Shown one piece after another: positions 42,886-54,658 of a stretch of 64,000 bases of DNA. The DNA is from Phytophthora colocasiae. Taxonomy: Eukaryota; Oomycota; Peronosporomycetes; Peronosporales; Peronosporaceae. The stretch spans positions 1,116,001-1,180,000 of the forward strand of contig JAGKQI010000102.1 of assembly GCA_018806915.1 (NCBI GenBank). Direction: 5' to 3'. Position 1 is the stretch's first letter. The number at the start of each line of letters is the position of its first letter. A model generated the notes under the pieces. It was not told where the DNA came from. It ran no database searches and was given only the letters and a program-made list of their open reading frames with translations. The position numbers were made by a program, and so were the translations under genes.

Positions 42886-44347
42886 TTACTTGTCCAACGT
42901 CTTCTTACCGTGGCGCAGCGGTGACATCGCAGTGTCCTTCGTAGCCGCGAGCGTTTCTACAGCAACCCATGGCGCCTTGGCCGACACACCCTCTAAATCA
43001 AAGTTAGGAGCACGAACGCCCGTACCTGGGTGCGTGCTTACTGGTATATAGGTCGATCCATCGTCGGCTTCGTGGCTTGGAGTCCATGTGCACGGAAATA
43101 GTGAACCGAACCGGAGATGTTGAATGACCGGTAACTTCTTAAGAACTTCACCCTCATAAAGCTTGAGCATGCCTCCGTTGGTCTTCTCCCATGATGGCAG
43201 CGCACTTATATCGTTTAGCATAGGTGACGTCTCCGCAAATGGCGATCCTGCCTTCACCTCCTTGATAAACTTGATAGCATCCAGATACAAGTACTCGTTG
43301 TGGTTTGACAGCAGGACATTATCGTCGTGCACACTTTCCGGAAGGATGTCGTGCTGTCCGATCAGCTGGGCTGATCCAAAGTAGAAAGGAAGACAGTGAT
43401 AGTCATCCAGACCCCACACGCCGTGAGATCCTGCAGGCTCCAGCATGTACAGCTTCTGCAAACGGCGCATCAACGCCAGGTAGGTCGAGAACAATCGCAG
43501 CACAAGCGCCGGGAAGTCTGACTGCTTGAAGAAGCCTAGCTTGTACAGACAGCCTGAAAAGCAAAAGCAGTGACAGATTTAAAAATTATATCTCCACTTA
43601 AGTAACCCGTTTCATCTTTGACAACTTTGAAGTAATACATGTACGTACACATCCATACAATGAAGCTCGTCTCATGGCCCGTTCCGTAGTCAATCCGGAC
43701 ACGGTTTCCAAAGGAGTCGTCGAGGTATGCTGCCAGTTCAATCACAGCGCCACGCTGCTCCTCTGGGAGCATATTCTCCTGCATGGCAGGTGTTTTCTGT
43801 TCACAAAATGAATGACATCAGCTTCCACCCTGGACTAGCACTCATCTACTTCAAAGTGCTTCGTGCAGATATATCTTACCTCAACAACGCGGTCGTAGAA
43901 TGTGCGGAAGGCTTTGTTACCGAAGCGCATCGGTTGCTGGATAGGCGGGATCTCATCGATCCACGAATTGATCTTGTTCACCAGGTCCACAGCCTTCTCT
44001 ACGTTCTGTCAGCATCACCAACATGTCATAGTCAGAATTTCTCCATTTTCTGGGCGCTGCTCGCTGATGACACCGTACCGGTGAGACTTCATACTCGCTG
44101 GAGATCCGCTTGCCCTTAATGCTTTCGTTCAGATGCTTCACAAACACCAGGATCATCTGCTGAGCCTGCAGGAGCATAAGGAATGATATCCAAGTTAGAT
44201 CTTATGGGAAGAGAAAGCGGGGGAAATACACGGCTAAAGGGGGGCCAAGAGACGTACAGGAGAGCCCAGGAAGTGACGTAGGTCGCGCTGCGCGAAGATA
44301 GCGCGCGAGGGCTCCTTGTAGCCGCCGCCAGTTCCCGAGTCGCTCAT
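42886..44347 (-). CDS. Serine/threonine phosphatase 2A activator (PTPA)
   Basis: Exons on the minus strand: 44347-44258, 44165-44079, 44005-43880, 43796-43649 and 43553-42886, for 372 residues. Introns are 92, 73, 83 and 95 nt. PTPA is a PP2A chaperone with peptidyl-prolyl isomerase activity that loads catalytic metals onto PP2A in cytosol and nucleus. Diagnostic segments are PPIQQPMRFGNKAFRTFYDR (exon 3), ELAAYLDDSFGNRVRIDYGTG (exon 4; 21 residues, last one G) and GVWGLDDYHCLPFYFGSAQL (starting at residue 195), which form the peptide- and ATP-binding cleft. The exon 4/5 join restores WMCCLYKLGFF, as in the family. The length and all motifs look intact. Confidence 0.95.
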
Positions 44348-45098
44348 GGCCGCCGGCGCGTGCTTTTGCTTCGTTCTTTCTGGCTCCCTGCGCACTAAGT
44401 TCGCCTAAAATCATTCTCAGCCGACCGACCGCACTTACCAAAATAGTCTTGGGTTTGATTTCCCAAAACACAAATATATCGGTTTTGTGTCGGTATTGTG
44501 TCGTCTCAACTAAATAGTCTGGACCCAGTTTTCACCTTTTGGTTGAGACAGGGAGCACTTTTCACTCCTTACTAAGAGTATATCAGAGTGTAAATTAGGG
44601 TGTGGAGTCCACACTGTGGACCCCGTTTAAAAAATACGTAGGTAGAGACAGGGCCCATTAGTAACGGTGCCCGGCTCAGGCTTCTGATTGGCCGAAAAAT
44701 AGTCCGTCCGGAAACGCCGGTACAACTTTGCACGGCCCATCCGTGTCCTGCGCATGCTGTACGCGCGACTTTGCCTTCCAACGGCGTCTGCAAGCTGCAC
44801 AAGAAGACTTCTATATGTGTGCCAAGTTTCAGCACTGAATGCGCTTCGCAGCGCGCAGTCCGAATTGTACGCCAAATTGTACGGTCACAAAAAAAAGCAG
44901 CGGCTAAAGTCCACTTCAACTTCAACTGCTAATGTTGATTGACTTCTACCAGTAACAGTAGCGCGCTTCTGTGCGCGCGAGGGTCTCTCAGCCTCACAAA
45001 GTATTGCAGTAGCTGGGAACCGTTCAGGCGATTCAAAGGGAGTACATGTATTACTTTGTTGTCTGTCACTAGATCTTTCACTACGGTAAGAATAGCCA
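44348..45098. other. Interval upstream of PTPA, no gene
   Basis: PTPA promoter on the right of the gene. No further gene, repeat or RNA was recognised. Confidence 0.45.
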
Positions 45099-46020
45099 TC
45101 ATTTGGCCTGACTTGACTTTACCAACGTTGCGAGGAGTGACATCGTTTGTTGCTGGTACTGTAGAGTGCATTGCTGCTGTAACCTGTCATATTCATCTCG
45201 TGCGAGGCATTGGCGATCAAAATCACGTTGTGCTCTGACTTGCAGATCTGCAATTTGGCGAAATATGTCGATAATATAGGGCAGATTGCTGGTTCCGGGA
45301 GACTCAAATCGGCGGTAACCAGTATGACCCACAGCCTGCAGAGGGCCTGTGAATGTGTCGACCTGGTCATTATTGGTCCGGGGTAGATGGAACACTCTGG
45401 AACTGCCTTGCACAGGGGTAATTTGGGAAGGTTGTGCAGGAGGCAAGACGAATTGCCGAAATCTTGAGAATCGATGATCGGGCGCTGCAGGTTGAACTAC
45501 AGTAGGGCGACGTGTGGTCTTGGGCGGAATACCGCTATTGCATGCGTCGCACCATTTGCTTGGACCTTTGGAATCAGATGAGGTACTGGTGATCTTGTCG
45601 TAAGATCTGGGCTCGACGCAGCATGGAACTGTACCGACCCTCAATTTGAGACTTTACGATTTTTGCACGTACACGCATTGCAAAAAATTTGGAACACGGT
45701 CGGGAGGAACAAAGTGTCGAGAACTTGGAGCGCAAACTAGCAGTCGTTCGGCTGACCCATGTTTCTCCACTTCGAGACGTGAATTCCATAGCGACATTTG
45801 CCCACTCGGATGGGTAAATAGGCAATCTCTCCTCCAAAATAGCAAGAAGAAGAACTAATTCATGTACAGTGTAATGCTTCCGGGATGGACACCTCACCAT
45901 CTGCACATATACCATTTGTGTGAGCTTCAAGACGCTAGATGTTAGTACATCTTGGGCTATCACTTACCTTTGCTTTCTCGGGCGCGAAACGAAGAACGAA
46001 CCCACGTGAACAGTCGCCAT
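45099..46020 (-). pseudogene. DUF6818-like Myb/SANT-type gene, structure uncertain
   Basis: The core KHYTVHELVLLLAILEERLP, then EWANVAMEFTSR and SLRSKFSTLCSSRPCS, has the layout of the oomycete-expanded DUF6818 (Myb-like) family. An ATG at 46020 with MATVHVGSFFVSRPRKQR could be a first exon, joined through GTAAGT at ~45967 to an acceptor near 45890. The core frame ends at 45574, while a Q-rich C-terminal part with a coiled-coil-like end continues in another frame (45644-45099). So there is either a further intron or a frameshift. This family often accompanies transposons and is often degenerate. Function unknown; DNA binding is inferred from the fold. Confidence 0.5.
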
Positions 46021-47597
46021 TTGCGGAGTACTAAAACTGTACTAAATTCTGACATGGATCATTATAAGGCAAGAATCTGAAGATACGCCACTTTAGGAGT
46101 GTACCAAGCTGAGTTTCGGTCGAAGGCGAAATCCAGCAGGGGTACCAAAGTGTTCGTGGATGCCTTGTTGTGTGGAAACAAAAGCCGATTCATAAACGAT
46201 TCGTGTCAAGCCAACTGTGCCATGTAATTCAACTGGTCGAATTCCAGACGTCTGGGAATATTTTCTGTTCAAGATATCCCCGCACTTCAAGAGCTTACGT
46301 TTACCTACAGGCGTTCCTACCGAGAACTCTGACTGCAAATGCATAGCCCATCAACTTTAGGATGCTGTTAGCCAGTGTTCTTGGCGGCACTCGCTTGATA
46401 ACATTCTCGTTTTTTTTTTTCACTCCGAGTCGAGTTTCGAAAGTCACCTCATGCCACAAATAATCACACTGTCAGCCGTTAGTCTACAGATCCAACGAAT
46501 GAAAACTGTTGCATCACAACCAGTGCTGACAGCGCTTATTTCCACATCTTCCGCTTCAAGAGCAACTAACAGACATCGTTATAGCACACGAAAGTACGGT
46601 ATGACACTATCTCCTTCATCGGCGAGTCCGTGCGGTGGTCCACAGCACAGCGCTCTACGCCATAAATCAACACCTTCAACACCTAATGCCTCCACAAGGC
46701 ATACATGGTCCAGAATCAAACTCTCATCGCTCACCATGAACCTCCACAGCAAAAACAATCATACAGCTGTAGTCACGTAGCGAAAGCCCATAATACAGCG
46801 TACTCCATAGTGCGTTTAGATCCACAATAACGGCGAGCTCTAAAGCAGCATCCTCTTACATAAAACACCGTGACACACCGAGAGCCTGCACACTACAGCG
46901 AGGGTCTTCATAATGCAGCAGGAATGCCACCTCTACAAGCGCCCAACCCCGGAGATGGGAGAACCTGTGCTGCTACTTCCCGCACTGATGTGCCTTATAA
47001 AAATGGTACATATCAGTTTTATAGAAATGGTACAGTACCACAGCACCCAGTCAGTAGAGCATACTCAAGAGAAGAGGTTTGACTACCATATTTTAGTAAT
47101 TGACCCTCATTGGTCAAAAGGAGGCCTTTGTATACTTTTGCGATAAATTCGTGTGGTACTTATTCGAGCAACCGTCGAACCGTCGCACTTCAACAAAGTG
47201 TAGTTTCTAATAGATAAACAGATATCATTGAAGTACTATTAACTTTAGCCGATAAACTACCGAGTTTAACTGACAAGGTACGAAAAGATACACGCAAAAT
47301 TATCGAGGAAGGCTTTATCTACGTTTGCCACATTCAGAAATACCAAAAGGCGTCCCATGCGAGGCACCTGCCATACAAAACACTGTCCACTCTGCACCTT
47401 ACCACCACCGAAAAACCTGAATTTTGCTCCCAAATTCAACTGCAAGGCCCCAAGTTCAACAGAAACGTTTCTAAAGGCGAAAAAGCCCGTTATACTCTCA
47501 GCCCTTCAGGCTGAGAGAATTGTGCATTACGTTTTCGTCTTGCTTTTTCAGCTGGTTGTCTGCAAGAATTGTCGAGATTGTTGACGTTGCTTGAACG
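46021..47597. other. Gene-poor interval; WASHC5 3' flank with a short hairpin
   Basis: Frames such as 46093-46344 (minus) and 46451-46780 (plus) have no recognisable domain. A T9 run is at ~46412. CTCTCAGCC-CTTCA-GGCTGAGAG (47495-47517) is a 9-bp-stem hairpin ~80 bp beyond the WASHC5 stop, possibly in its 3' UTR. Confidence 0.45.
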
Positions 47598-50500
47598 CTA
47601 GAGCTGAATAGCATCGAAAACGTACGCAGGAACGTGGCCGTCTAGGATACTGCGCTTGATCTTGGCGCAGCGAGCGAATTCGAGCATGAAGATCAGTGTG
47701 TTGACTACGTCCACAGGTAGTTCCGTCGGCAGCGAAGACGCTTTTCCCTTTTTTTCAGCCTTCTCAGCGAAAATGACGTTAACTTTTGTGCGCACGAACT
47801 GGCCCATGTAAGCCAGGAACTTCTCGGTATACGACGGGTGGAACTGCTTGAAAATCGTGAGGATGCCTACGAGTAGAGGCTCGCCATCAATGGGGTTCTT
47901 GCCAACGCGGCTGAGAGCGCCAAAGTTGCGGTCGTACTGCAGCTTCGGCATGTAAGCTACTACGAAGAGCATGAACATGGCTGCGAGTCCCTCCATCGGT
48001 TCCGCGACGGTCACGTAAATCTTCTGGAAAGGATCATTCGCTCCAGTGTTCTCCAAATACTTGTTTAGTTCCACAAGCACGGGGTTGCCATCATTGCCAG
48101 GGTACGGCTTGTTCTTTGGGTCCCGGTAGTGAGCACGAATGTCGTTGAGGAGAGAAATGTTCAGCGTATCCAGGGTCGTAGCCAGCAAATTGGCATCCAG
48201 ACGGCTTGAAAATGACAACTCGCTTGAAATCTGCCGCCGAATGAGTGCTGCCTGTCCAATAATTAGCACGGCCTTCAGCAGTTTGCTCATGATCTTCTCT
48301 ACCTTCTTTAGTGCAGCCTCGTACAACTTTGTCGAGTGTTCAGGCAGCTTCCATTCTGGCACAAGCGCAGCAGAGAGCTGATCAAGAAGCGGGAAGTAAG
48401 GCGTCACGGCTGAACCCCAGAACTTGACCAAATTGTTAAGCGTGTGCACAATACGGAACGAGAGCATGCGATCCAGACCCGCAAGACCAAGTAGCCCCAC
48501 GCTCTTGTGTAGAACGGAGAAGGCGCCAATGCCGCAGACTTCATTTCCATCCTCAGAAAACCATCCGATCGACTGCGGCGAGTAAATGGTAGTGTGTGGA
48601 TCGGTCATGATGAACAGGGCGTGCATGAGACGTCCCATGAAGTTAACGCTCATGTCACCTGACGGCGGTTGGAACCGTGGAATCGGGATAGCACGACTTT
48701 GGAACTGTGAGGCGCGGTCGTATACCTTCTTCTTCAAGTATCGGTTGCACTCCTGCTCGACATTGTAGTTGATGATGCGAGATAGTTCCTCGTGCCACAT
48801 TCGCAGGCCGTAAATACCGATGTAGTCCTGGATGTATTCGAATGAGAGCCGGTAAGCATCCAAGTTGGAGGCCAATTTCACGAAGACCTCGTTGCACTCT
48901 TCCGATGTATTCTTCTCGAAGATCAGCACCTCATGGAAAGCAAGTGACACACGATACACAAGCTCCTTGCGCAGTCCATCCTCCAGTACTTGTCGAGGGT
49001 CCACCTCAATAATACCGAGTAGTGTGCGCTTCATAGCCAGAATGCCTTCAGTGTACTTGGAAACCTCGTTGGTTGCGCGCGCAAGGCGGTAGCGCTCGTT
49101 CAGCTGAGCGTGGTTTTTCAACAATGTGTTTTCAAATTTCACTGGAATTGGCTTCATGTGATCTGTTTGCAGCTTGATGATACCCGCCAGGATACGGAAC
49201 ACGCTCTGAGGAATCACTTCCATTACGCGGCGTACGTAGTCCACAAGCTCGGCTGAGTAATATTCAGCCACCGAGATCACATCTTCTGATCCACACTGGT
49301 GTATACGCGTAAGCGGCACGTCCAAAATCGATGCAAATTTCAAGAACATTGCACGCAGCAGGATAACAGAAGACGGATCATTCTTCACACGCTGATGCAG
49401 GATTTTCATGAAATCATTGATAATCTCCCAGCCGTATGACAGATCCGACACATTCTCAATAATTCCCATGACCTCATCTCGAATGCGCACGGTCCGTACC
49501 ATTTCAGTAAGAAACTCGCGAGACTCCTCCAGATACGCCTTCACCTGCAAGTTGGTGTCGATCTGGTCAAACTGTTCCACGTGGCCCAATGCTTCAATTA
49601 GGCGCTTGATCCGCCGTCCAGCCTTGATATGATCCACGTAGTCAAGACTGTTCACCTTTTCCGCCAAATCTTTGAACCACTTCATAAGGTCTTCGTTACG
49701 CTCCACGCGGGTCAGCGGCTTCTCGCCGGAAAAGTACTCGCTAAGCTCCTCCATACGCTCTGACGTTTCTTTCATGCAACGTTGCCATCGATCTTCTTTG
49801 CTGGCAAGCAGGGCCTCAAACATTTGCTTCAGCTTCCACTCCAGTTGTGATACCTTCAGCAGCAACGTTATCAGCTTGTCTGGATCTGTACCTTTATCAA
49901 AGATTTCGCGCTGTGCAGTTGAATTCTCCATCATGGGGATCACCGGCTGGATGCGTGAGTGCATCATTGTCCATCGGATCGTCACGTTCGCATTACGGAT
50001 GCAGTTCAACAGCGGGTCGAGATTTTCCAGCACATACATTTCTGTGAGAACACCTTCCGTAAGGAAATAGTTCAGTTCATCGATGGAACGTTGAGTTTGC
50101 TGCGCCTTCTTCTTGGTGATGTGCGCGATATTGGAGGGCTCCAGCGTGTTAGCGAGAGCCAAGCGTGCAGCTGGGTAAGCTGCCCATTCCAACGATAGAT
50201 CGGCCACTGCTCCCATATAGGTCGTCAAGATAAAGTTGTCGTTGAAGTGACGGTCCACAATCTCACGCATACTCGCTTTTTCGTGAATGAGGATATCCGG
50301 CGCAAAGAACAAAATCACAAAAAGCATCGATGCCTGCCCTGCAAGTCGAGTCGAGCGGTGGGTGCGATGTGGGAAACAGGGTTCTTGCAGGTACACGTCG
50401 TCAGACTGCAGCTTGCCGATCACCATGCTCACCACCTCCTCCGGGGGATGAAAACGCTTGAAATATCTCTCCGGATATTGTGCCGGCTTGGGCTGACCGG

Positions 50501-51292
50501 GAAGGTATCCCGTCACACGGCACAGCTTGCAAACCTCGTCGATATTTTCCAGCGCAGACTCGCCCTTGCTTCTATAGAAGGCGATAACCATCTTTTCTCG
50601 CGTTGGACCGGGAATCTTACGGTCTAGCAGCAGCAAGATCACTCCATAGAGATATAGCGCCTCGCACATGAGCTGCGCACCGTCCGTATCCAGCAAAATA
50701 TTCGCCAGTGTGTGCTGGATGAAGAATCCTTTCTCCAGGTTGTCCAGAAACTCCAAGTAGTCACTAATGTACTGATCATGCAGGCACCCTTGTCAGTTAT
50801 CAGCCACTAACACATGGTTCTCGTCAAAAGAAACAACAGACCTTGTAGATACCGTCGAATAACTGATAGAATCGATCCAAGATGTCCTCGTGGTTGTCCA
50901 TGAACTCATCATCTACGTCAAGCAGCTCCTACAGCGACCAAAATAACAGTAAAACTCAGACCCAAAAGTTTCAATATCCCACGTGCCACTCCACCCACCG
51001 TGTTGCTGTTAACCATGTTCTCAAAGTCCTCGGGATTCTTCAAGTACGCAAAGTCGAAGAGAATGTTGAGGTATTTCAGCTGCTCGGGGTCTTCCACGTG
51101 CGAGGGCCCCATGAACACGCTACAGCACAAGCAAAAATCAAGTCAGAACGATGTCAGAGGCACAAACCCCAGGCGTACGCACCCTGGAATGTTGTTCGAC
51201 AAGCGTAGCAACTCGGCGATGATAGCGCTGCCGCGACTCACGAGACGCAGCAGCGTCTGCCCGCAGTCGTTCTCTTCGGCGAGGAACTCCAT
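47598..51292 (-). CDS. WASHC5: Strumpellin, WASH complex subunit 5
   Basis: Exons on the minus strand: 51292-51183, 51119-50999, 50928-50842 and 50771-47598, for 1163 residues (human ~1159). Introns are 63, 70 and 70 nt. Strumpellin is a scaffold of the WASH complex that activates Arp2/3 on endosomes for actin-driven sorting. The start [20 protein letters not shown] and [12 protein letters not shown] match the family N-terminus. [41 protein letters not shown] (21, last E) and [15 protein letters not shown] are strongly conserved blocks. There are no membrane segments or known enzymatic motifs, as expected. The last exon holds over 90% of the coding sequence. All frames are open. Confidence 0.96.
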
Positions 51293-51338
51293 GGCCGCAC
51301 TCGGAAGTCGGGCTTGAAGAGGATTATGCCGACCCCCT

Positions 51339-51391
51339 CCGTATACTGTATATTACATTCCGGATATGATTTCATCCGGAAATGTATACGG
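51339..51391. promoter_or_regulatory. Nested inverted repeat in the WASHC5 upstream region
   Basis: CCGTATAC (51339-51346) pairs with GTATACGG (51384-51391). Inside it CATTCCGGAT (51356-51365) pairs with ATCCGGAAATG (51374-51384), with one bulge. It lies ~50 bp upstream of the WASHC5 start and ~60 bp from the kinase stop. Confidence 0.45.
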
Positions 51392-51452
51392 TCAACAAAA
51401 AGCAATTTTCGATGTCCATATAAAGTTTGACAGTTGTGATGGAGGCGCAGCA

Positions 51453-54400
51453 TTAATTTGTAACAGTACATTGTTGCCAGCGGAACGAGTGGAGAATATC
51501 GACAACGGCGTCGAGACTGATCCGAGAACTGGGCTCGTAACAGCACATGTGCTGAATCAAGTTCCACTGCAAGTCAGCGAGCTGCTTCGGGCGAAGTGGG
51601 AGCAATTTACGCTTCGTCACATGGAACTTCACGGCTGATTCAGGCACACCAGGCCACGGGAACTTCCCGCTGAAGAGTTCCAGGATACACATCCCGAATC
51701 CGTAGACATCTGACATTACAGTGGGGTCTGCCCCCGTTAAGTATTCAGGCGCTTTCCACGGCACCGCTCCCGCAATCGCGTGCGCACTGTGTCTACCTTT
51801 CCCGGACCGCTTCAGGACGCTCATTCCGAAATCACCCAGCTTAATCGTCTTGCCGTCTGAGCCTACCATAAAGTTGTCCCCCTTCAGGTCACAGTGCACA
51901 ATGCCACGTCCATGCAGATATTTCAAGCCGATCCCTGCCATCACAAGGCAACGCATGATATCAGCGGTGTCAGGCCCTTTTTCATCGTAGTTGTAGCCCG
52001 TTCTAGCGCGTGCAAGTGACTCCACGTGGGCACTGAGAGAAGTCGATTTCGCTGGCTCGCACACGAAGAAGGGAGTTCCAACGTGACATGCTCCGTAGAG
52101 ACAAACGACATTCTGGTGATTCAGCATAAACCAGTGGTCTGCCTCACTTCGAAACAGTTCCATCGCTTCTTCTTCACGGTGGAGGCGTATTCTTGGATGA
52201 AGAATTTGATGGCGCTTGTGCCTTCAGAATCTTTACCACAACGTCGGTATCGAACCATTTGCCATGATACACCTCTCCGAAGCCGCCTTGGGCAATAAAC
52301 TTGCCCAACACCACCTCGTATGGAGGAATGAACCAGCTGGGAACCCGCTCAGCGCCGTCACCTATCGTCCCCAAGACCTTGAGTGCCTGCGTCATAGCCT
52401 CCAGAACAGAGTTTGGGTAAGAGCTTCGACGTTTGTGCAGTTCAAACTGTAGCAGCATCTGTGCCTCAAGTCTTGCTTTGGAATCGTTCAGCTGTTGTTT
52501 CAGCTCTGCAGTGTTCTTCAGCTGCGCTTGGAATACACGGAGTTGCTCCCGGCGCAGCTTGGTCCATTTTTTCTGCCATTCATGAATACCTGGTACATCT
52601 GCCGTAACGTCAACAATGGAATCGGAAGAGTCTTCACGGATGTCGGCTAGCATCACATGTGGTGGCGGGTTTTGAGCTGATGAAGCGTTGTGTATTTCAG
52701 CTAGCGTCAGAAGGCGATCAATCTCGTGGTGGAAAATGGCGATATTCTGCGCCGCTGCTCGCGAAGCGCAGAAACTAGCGATCACACTTTTGCTCAACTG
52801 TTCCTTTACGAGATCGCGTCGCGTCAGCATATCGTAGAACATTTCTAGCACGCCTACAAAACCCTCCATAACGGTAGTGGCGTCCTTGACATTTTCGCGC
52901 ATTTGAAGCTGAGAGCGCACACCGACTAAGCGATCAACCACTTGCTGGAGCATGTCTTCGCTTGCCTCGGGCATATCCTTGCTTAGCCTCTCCAAACGAG
53001 GCATGGCCTTGGCCACTTTTTCATTCATTCTCGGCACAATAAAGTCATCAATCTGTTCTGGAGGAACGTATTCCTCCTCGGCGATCGGCTCATTCACGTC
53101 ATCTTCGTGACCCATACTCACACTCAGATCCACTGGCGCCTTCTTGTCCGTTTCTTTGAGCTCTGCAGCTTTAACGAACGCTCGAATTTGATGCACGACG
53201 TACCGCATACTAGCTCGCATTCCGGGTGTCCTCGCACACATTCCTTCAATTAAGTCCCACTCGAGTTTATCCAAGAATGGTGGGCACTCCGGCGGCAAAA
53301 CGAGCACCTTTTCATTATCACTGTACATGGCGACCCACTGACGAGTGTTGTAAATGGCCAATCCAAAGGCAACGATATCGTTCGGCACACTCCAGATGGG
53401 TCCATTAGGGTCTTGAAGTTCCTGTGAATGCTCGTCGTCCTCGTTACGCGGGAGTGCAGCCCTCAAATCCCGCATACTAAATTCATTCGAGATACCTCTC
53501 TGCAATGAAGCTGACAACTCCTTCCTTTTAACGGGTACAAGTCCCAGCCCACTCAGTACTCCGCTAGTAGTAACATGGTGACGAACTAAAAGTCTGCTGT
53601 CATCAAAGTTTTTGTATCCAAGCTCACGTTCGTGCAAGTACTGCAAGCCAAGAGCCCATCCAAGCAGCGGCTCCCACAAGTGTGCATTTCCTCGGTTGAT
53701 ACTGAGAGACTCCGCGGGCTCATGAACGATGAACGGCTCTTTACCAATGTAGCACGCACCTAACATTTTGGCTACGTGGGGATGATTCAAATCTGCCCAC
53801 ACCGTAGCTTGACGTAGACACGCCTCCTCTTCGTCTTCCCATTGATGGTCTCCTGTCAAGACCTCTTCAGTCTCGCACTTGCTTACCCGAACAGAGTCCA
53901 AGTAGTAGGCCCCTCCATTGTCACAGAGCAGATCGTTCGGCGATAAGAACCAACTCGGTGGCTCCCCAACCAACACAACTTCCGAGTAATTCACCACCCG
54001 GTCATAGACGTCCGAAATGATGTCCAGCTCGTCGGGCATCAGGAATGTATCATAGTGCATTAAGTCGTGCTTCAGCAATGTCATCAGCTCCATCTGCTGA
54101 TTCTCGTCACCCATAGCCTCTACGAAGCGTTGCTCGTCCATTATGATGCCTCGAAACAGCTCTACGCGCTCGTGACGCTCTAGTTCCAGCTGCTCTCTCC
54201 ACTTTCGGATCTCCTCTGTCATCTCAATGCCCAGTACTTCCATATAAGATTCCACTACACGGCCGAAACGTAGCAGAATGTCTACAGTACGTCCGGTCGA
54301 CGCCAATTTAAGCAGGACGCGCGTCTCCTTCTCATACGCGCTGAGCTGTCCTTGCAGATTTAAACCACGACGACAAGAAACATTCGTCGCAACAAAATAA

Positions 54401-54495
54401 TTGCGCAAGGCCACCAGGTAGTCTCCCAGGCGATCAGCCGTTTTGGTCACGTTGGGGAGACGATTGTTCGGTCGCCAGCGATTGATACGCGGCAT
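51453..54495 (-). pseudogene. TKL-type pseudokinase-kinase tandem protein, one frame break
   Basis: Frame 1 (54495-52174, 773 codons): an N-terminal helical region, then a kinase-like domain in which DLNHPHVAKMLGACYIG is clear. The catalytic loop there reads LGYKNFDDSRLLV and no DFG is seen, so it is a pseudokinase. A helical linker and a second kinase start follow, with glycine loop AQGGFGEVYHG and lysine VVVKILK. That frame then hits a stop at 52174. The rest of the second kinase continues +1 (52163-51453): GIVHCDLKGDNFMV, GDFGMSV, WKAPEYL. Only ~10 residues separate the pieces, and no intron fits, so one extra base (or sequence error) disrupts the gene. HCD replaces HRD. TKL kinases of this type are expanded in oomycetes; substrates are unknown. 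Confidence 0.8.
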
Positions 54496-54658
54496 TTCGC
54501 TTCAGCAGGAAGAGGGAAAGTTGGATAGTGGCGAGCTTCATTCACCGACCACATTACGATGTCAATGGGTTCATCCAGGTAAGATACGCGCAGTTTTCAT
54601 TGGTTAAAATAACTCGCTTCAACGTCGGTACAACTTGTACCTGTACCTGGCAGGTGAA

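Noticed and set aside
47495..47517. Hairpin after WASHC5 as a transcription terminator
   Set aside because: Intrinsic hairpin terminators are a bacterial device. In this eukaryotic setting it can only be noted as a possible 3' UTR structure.
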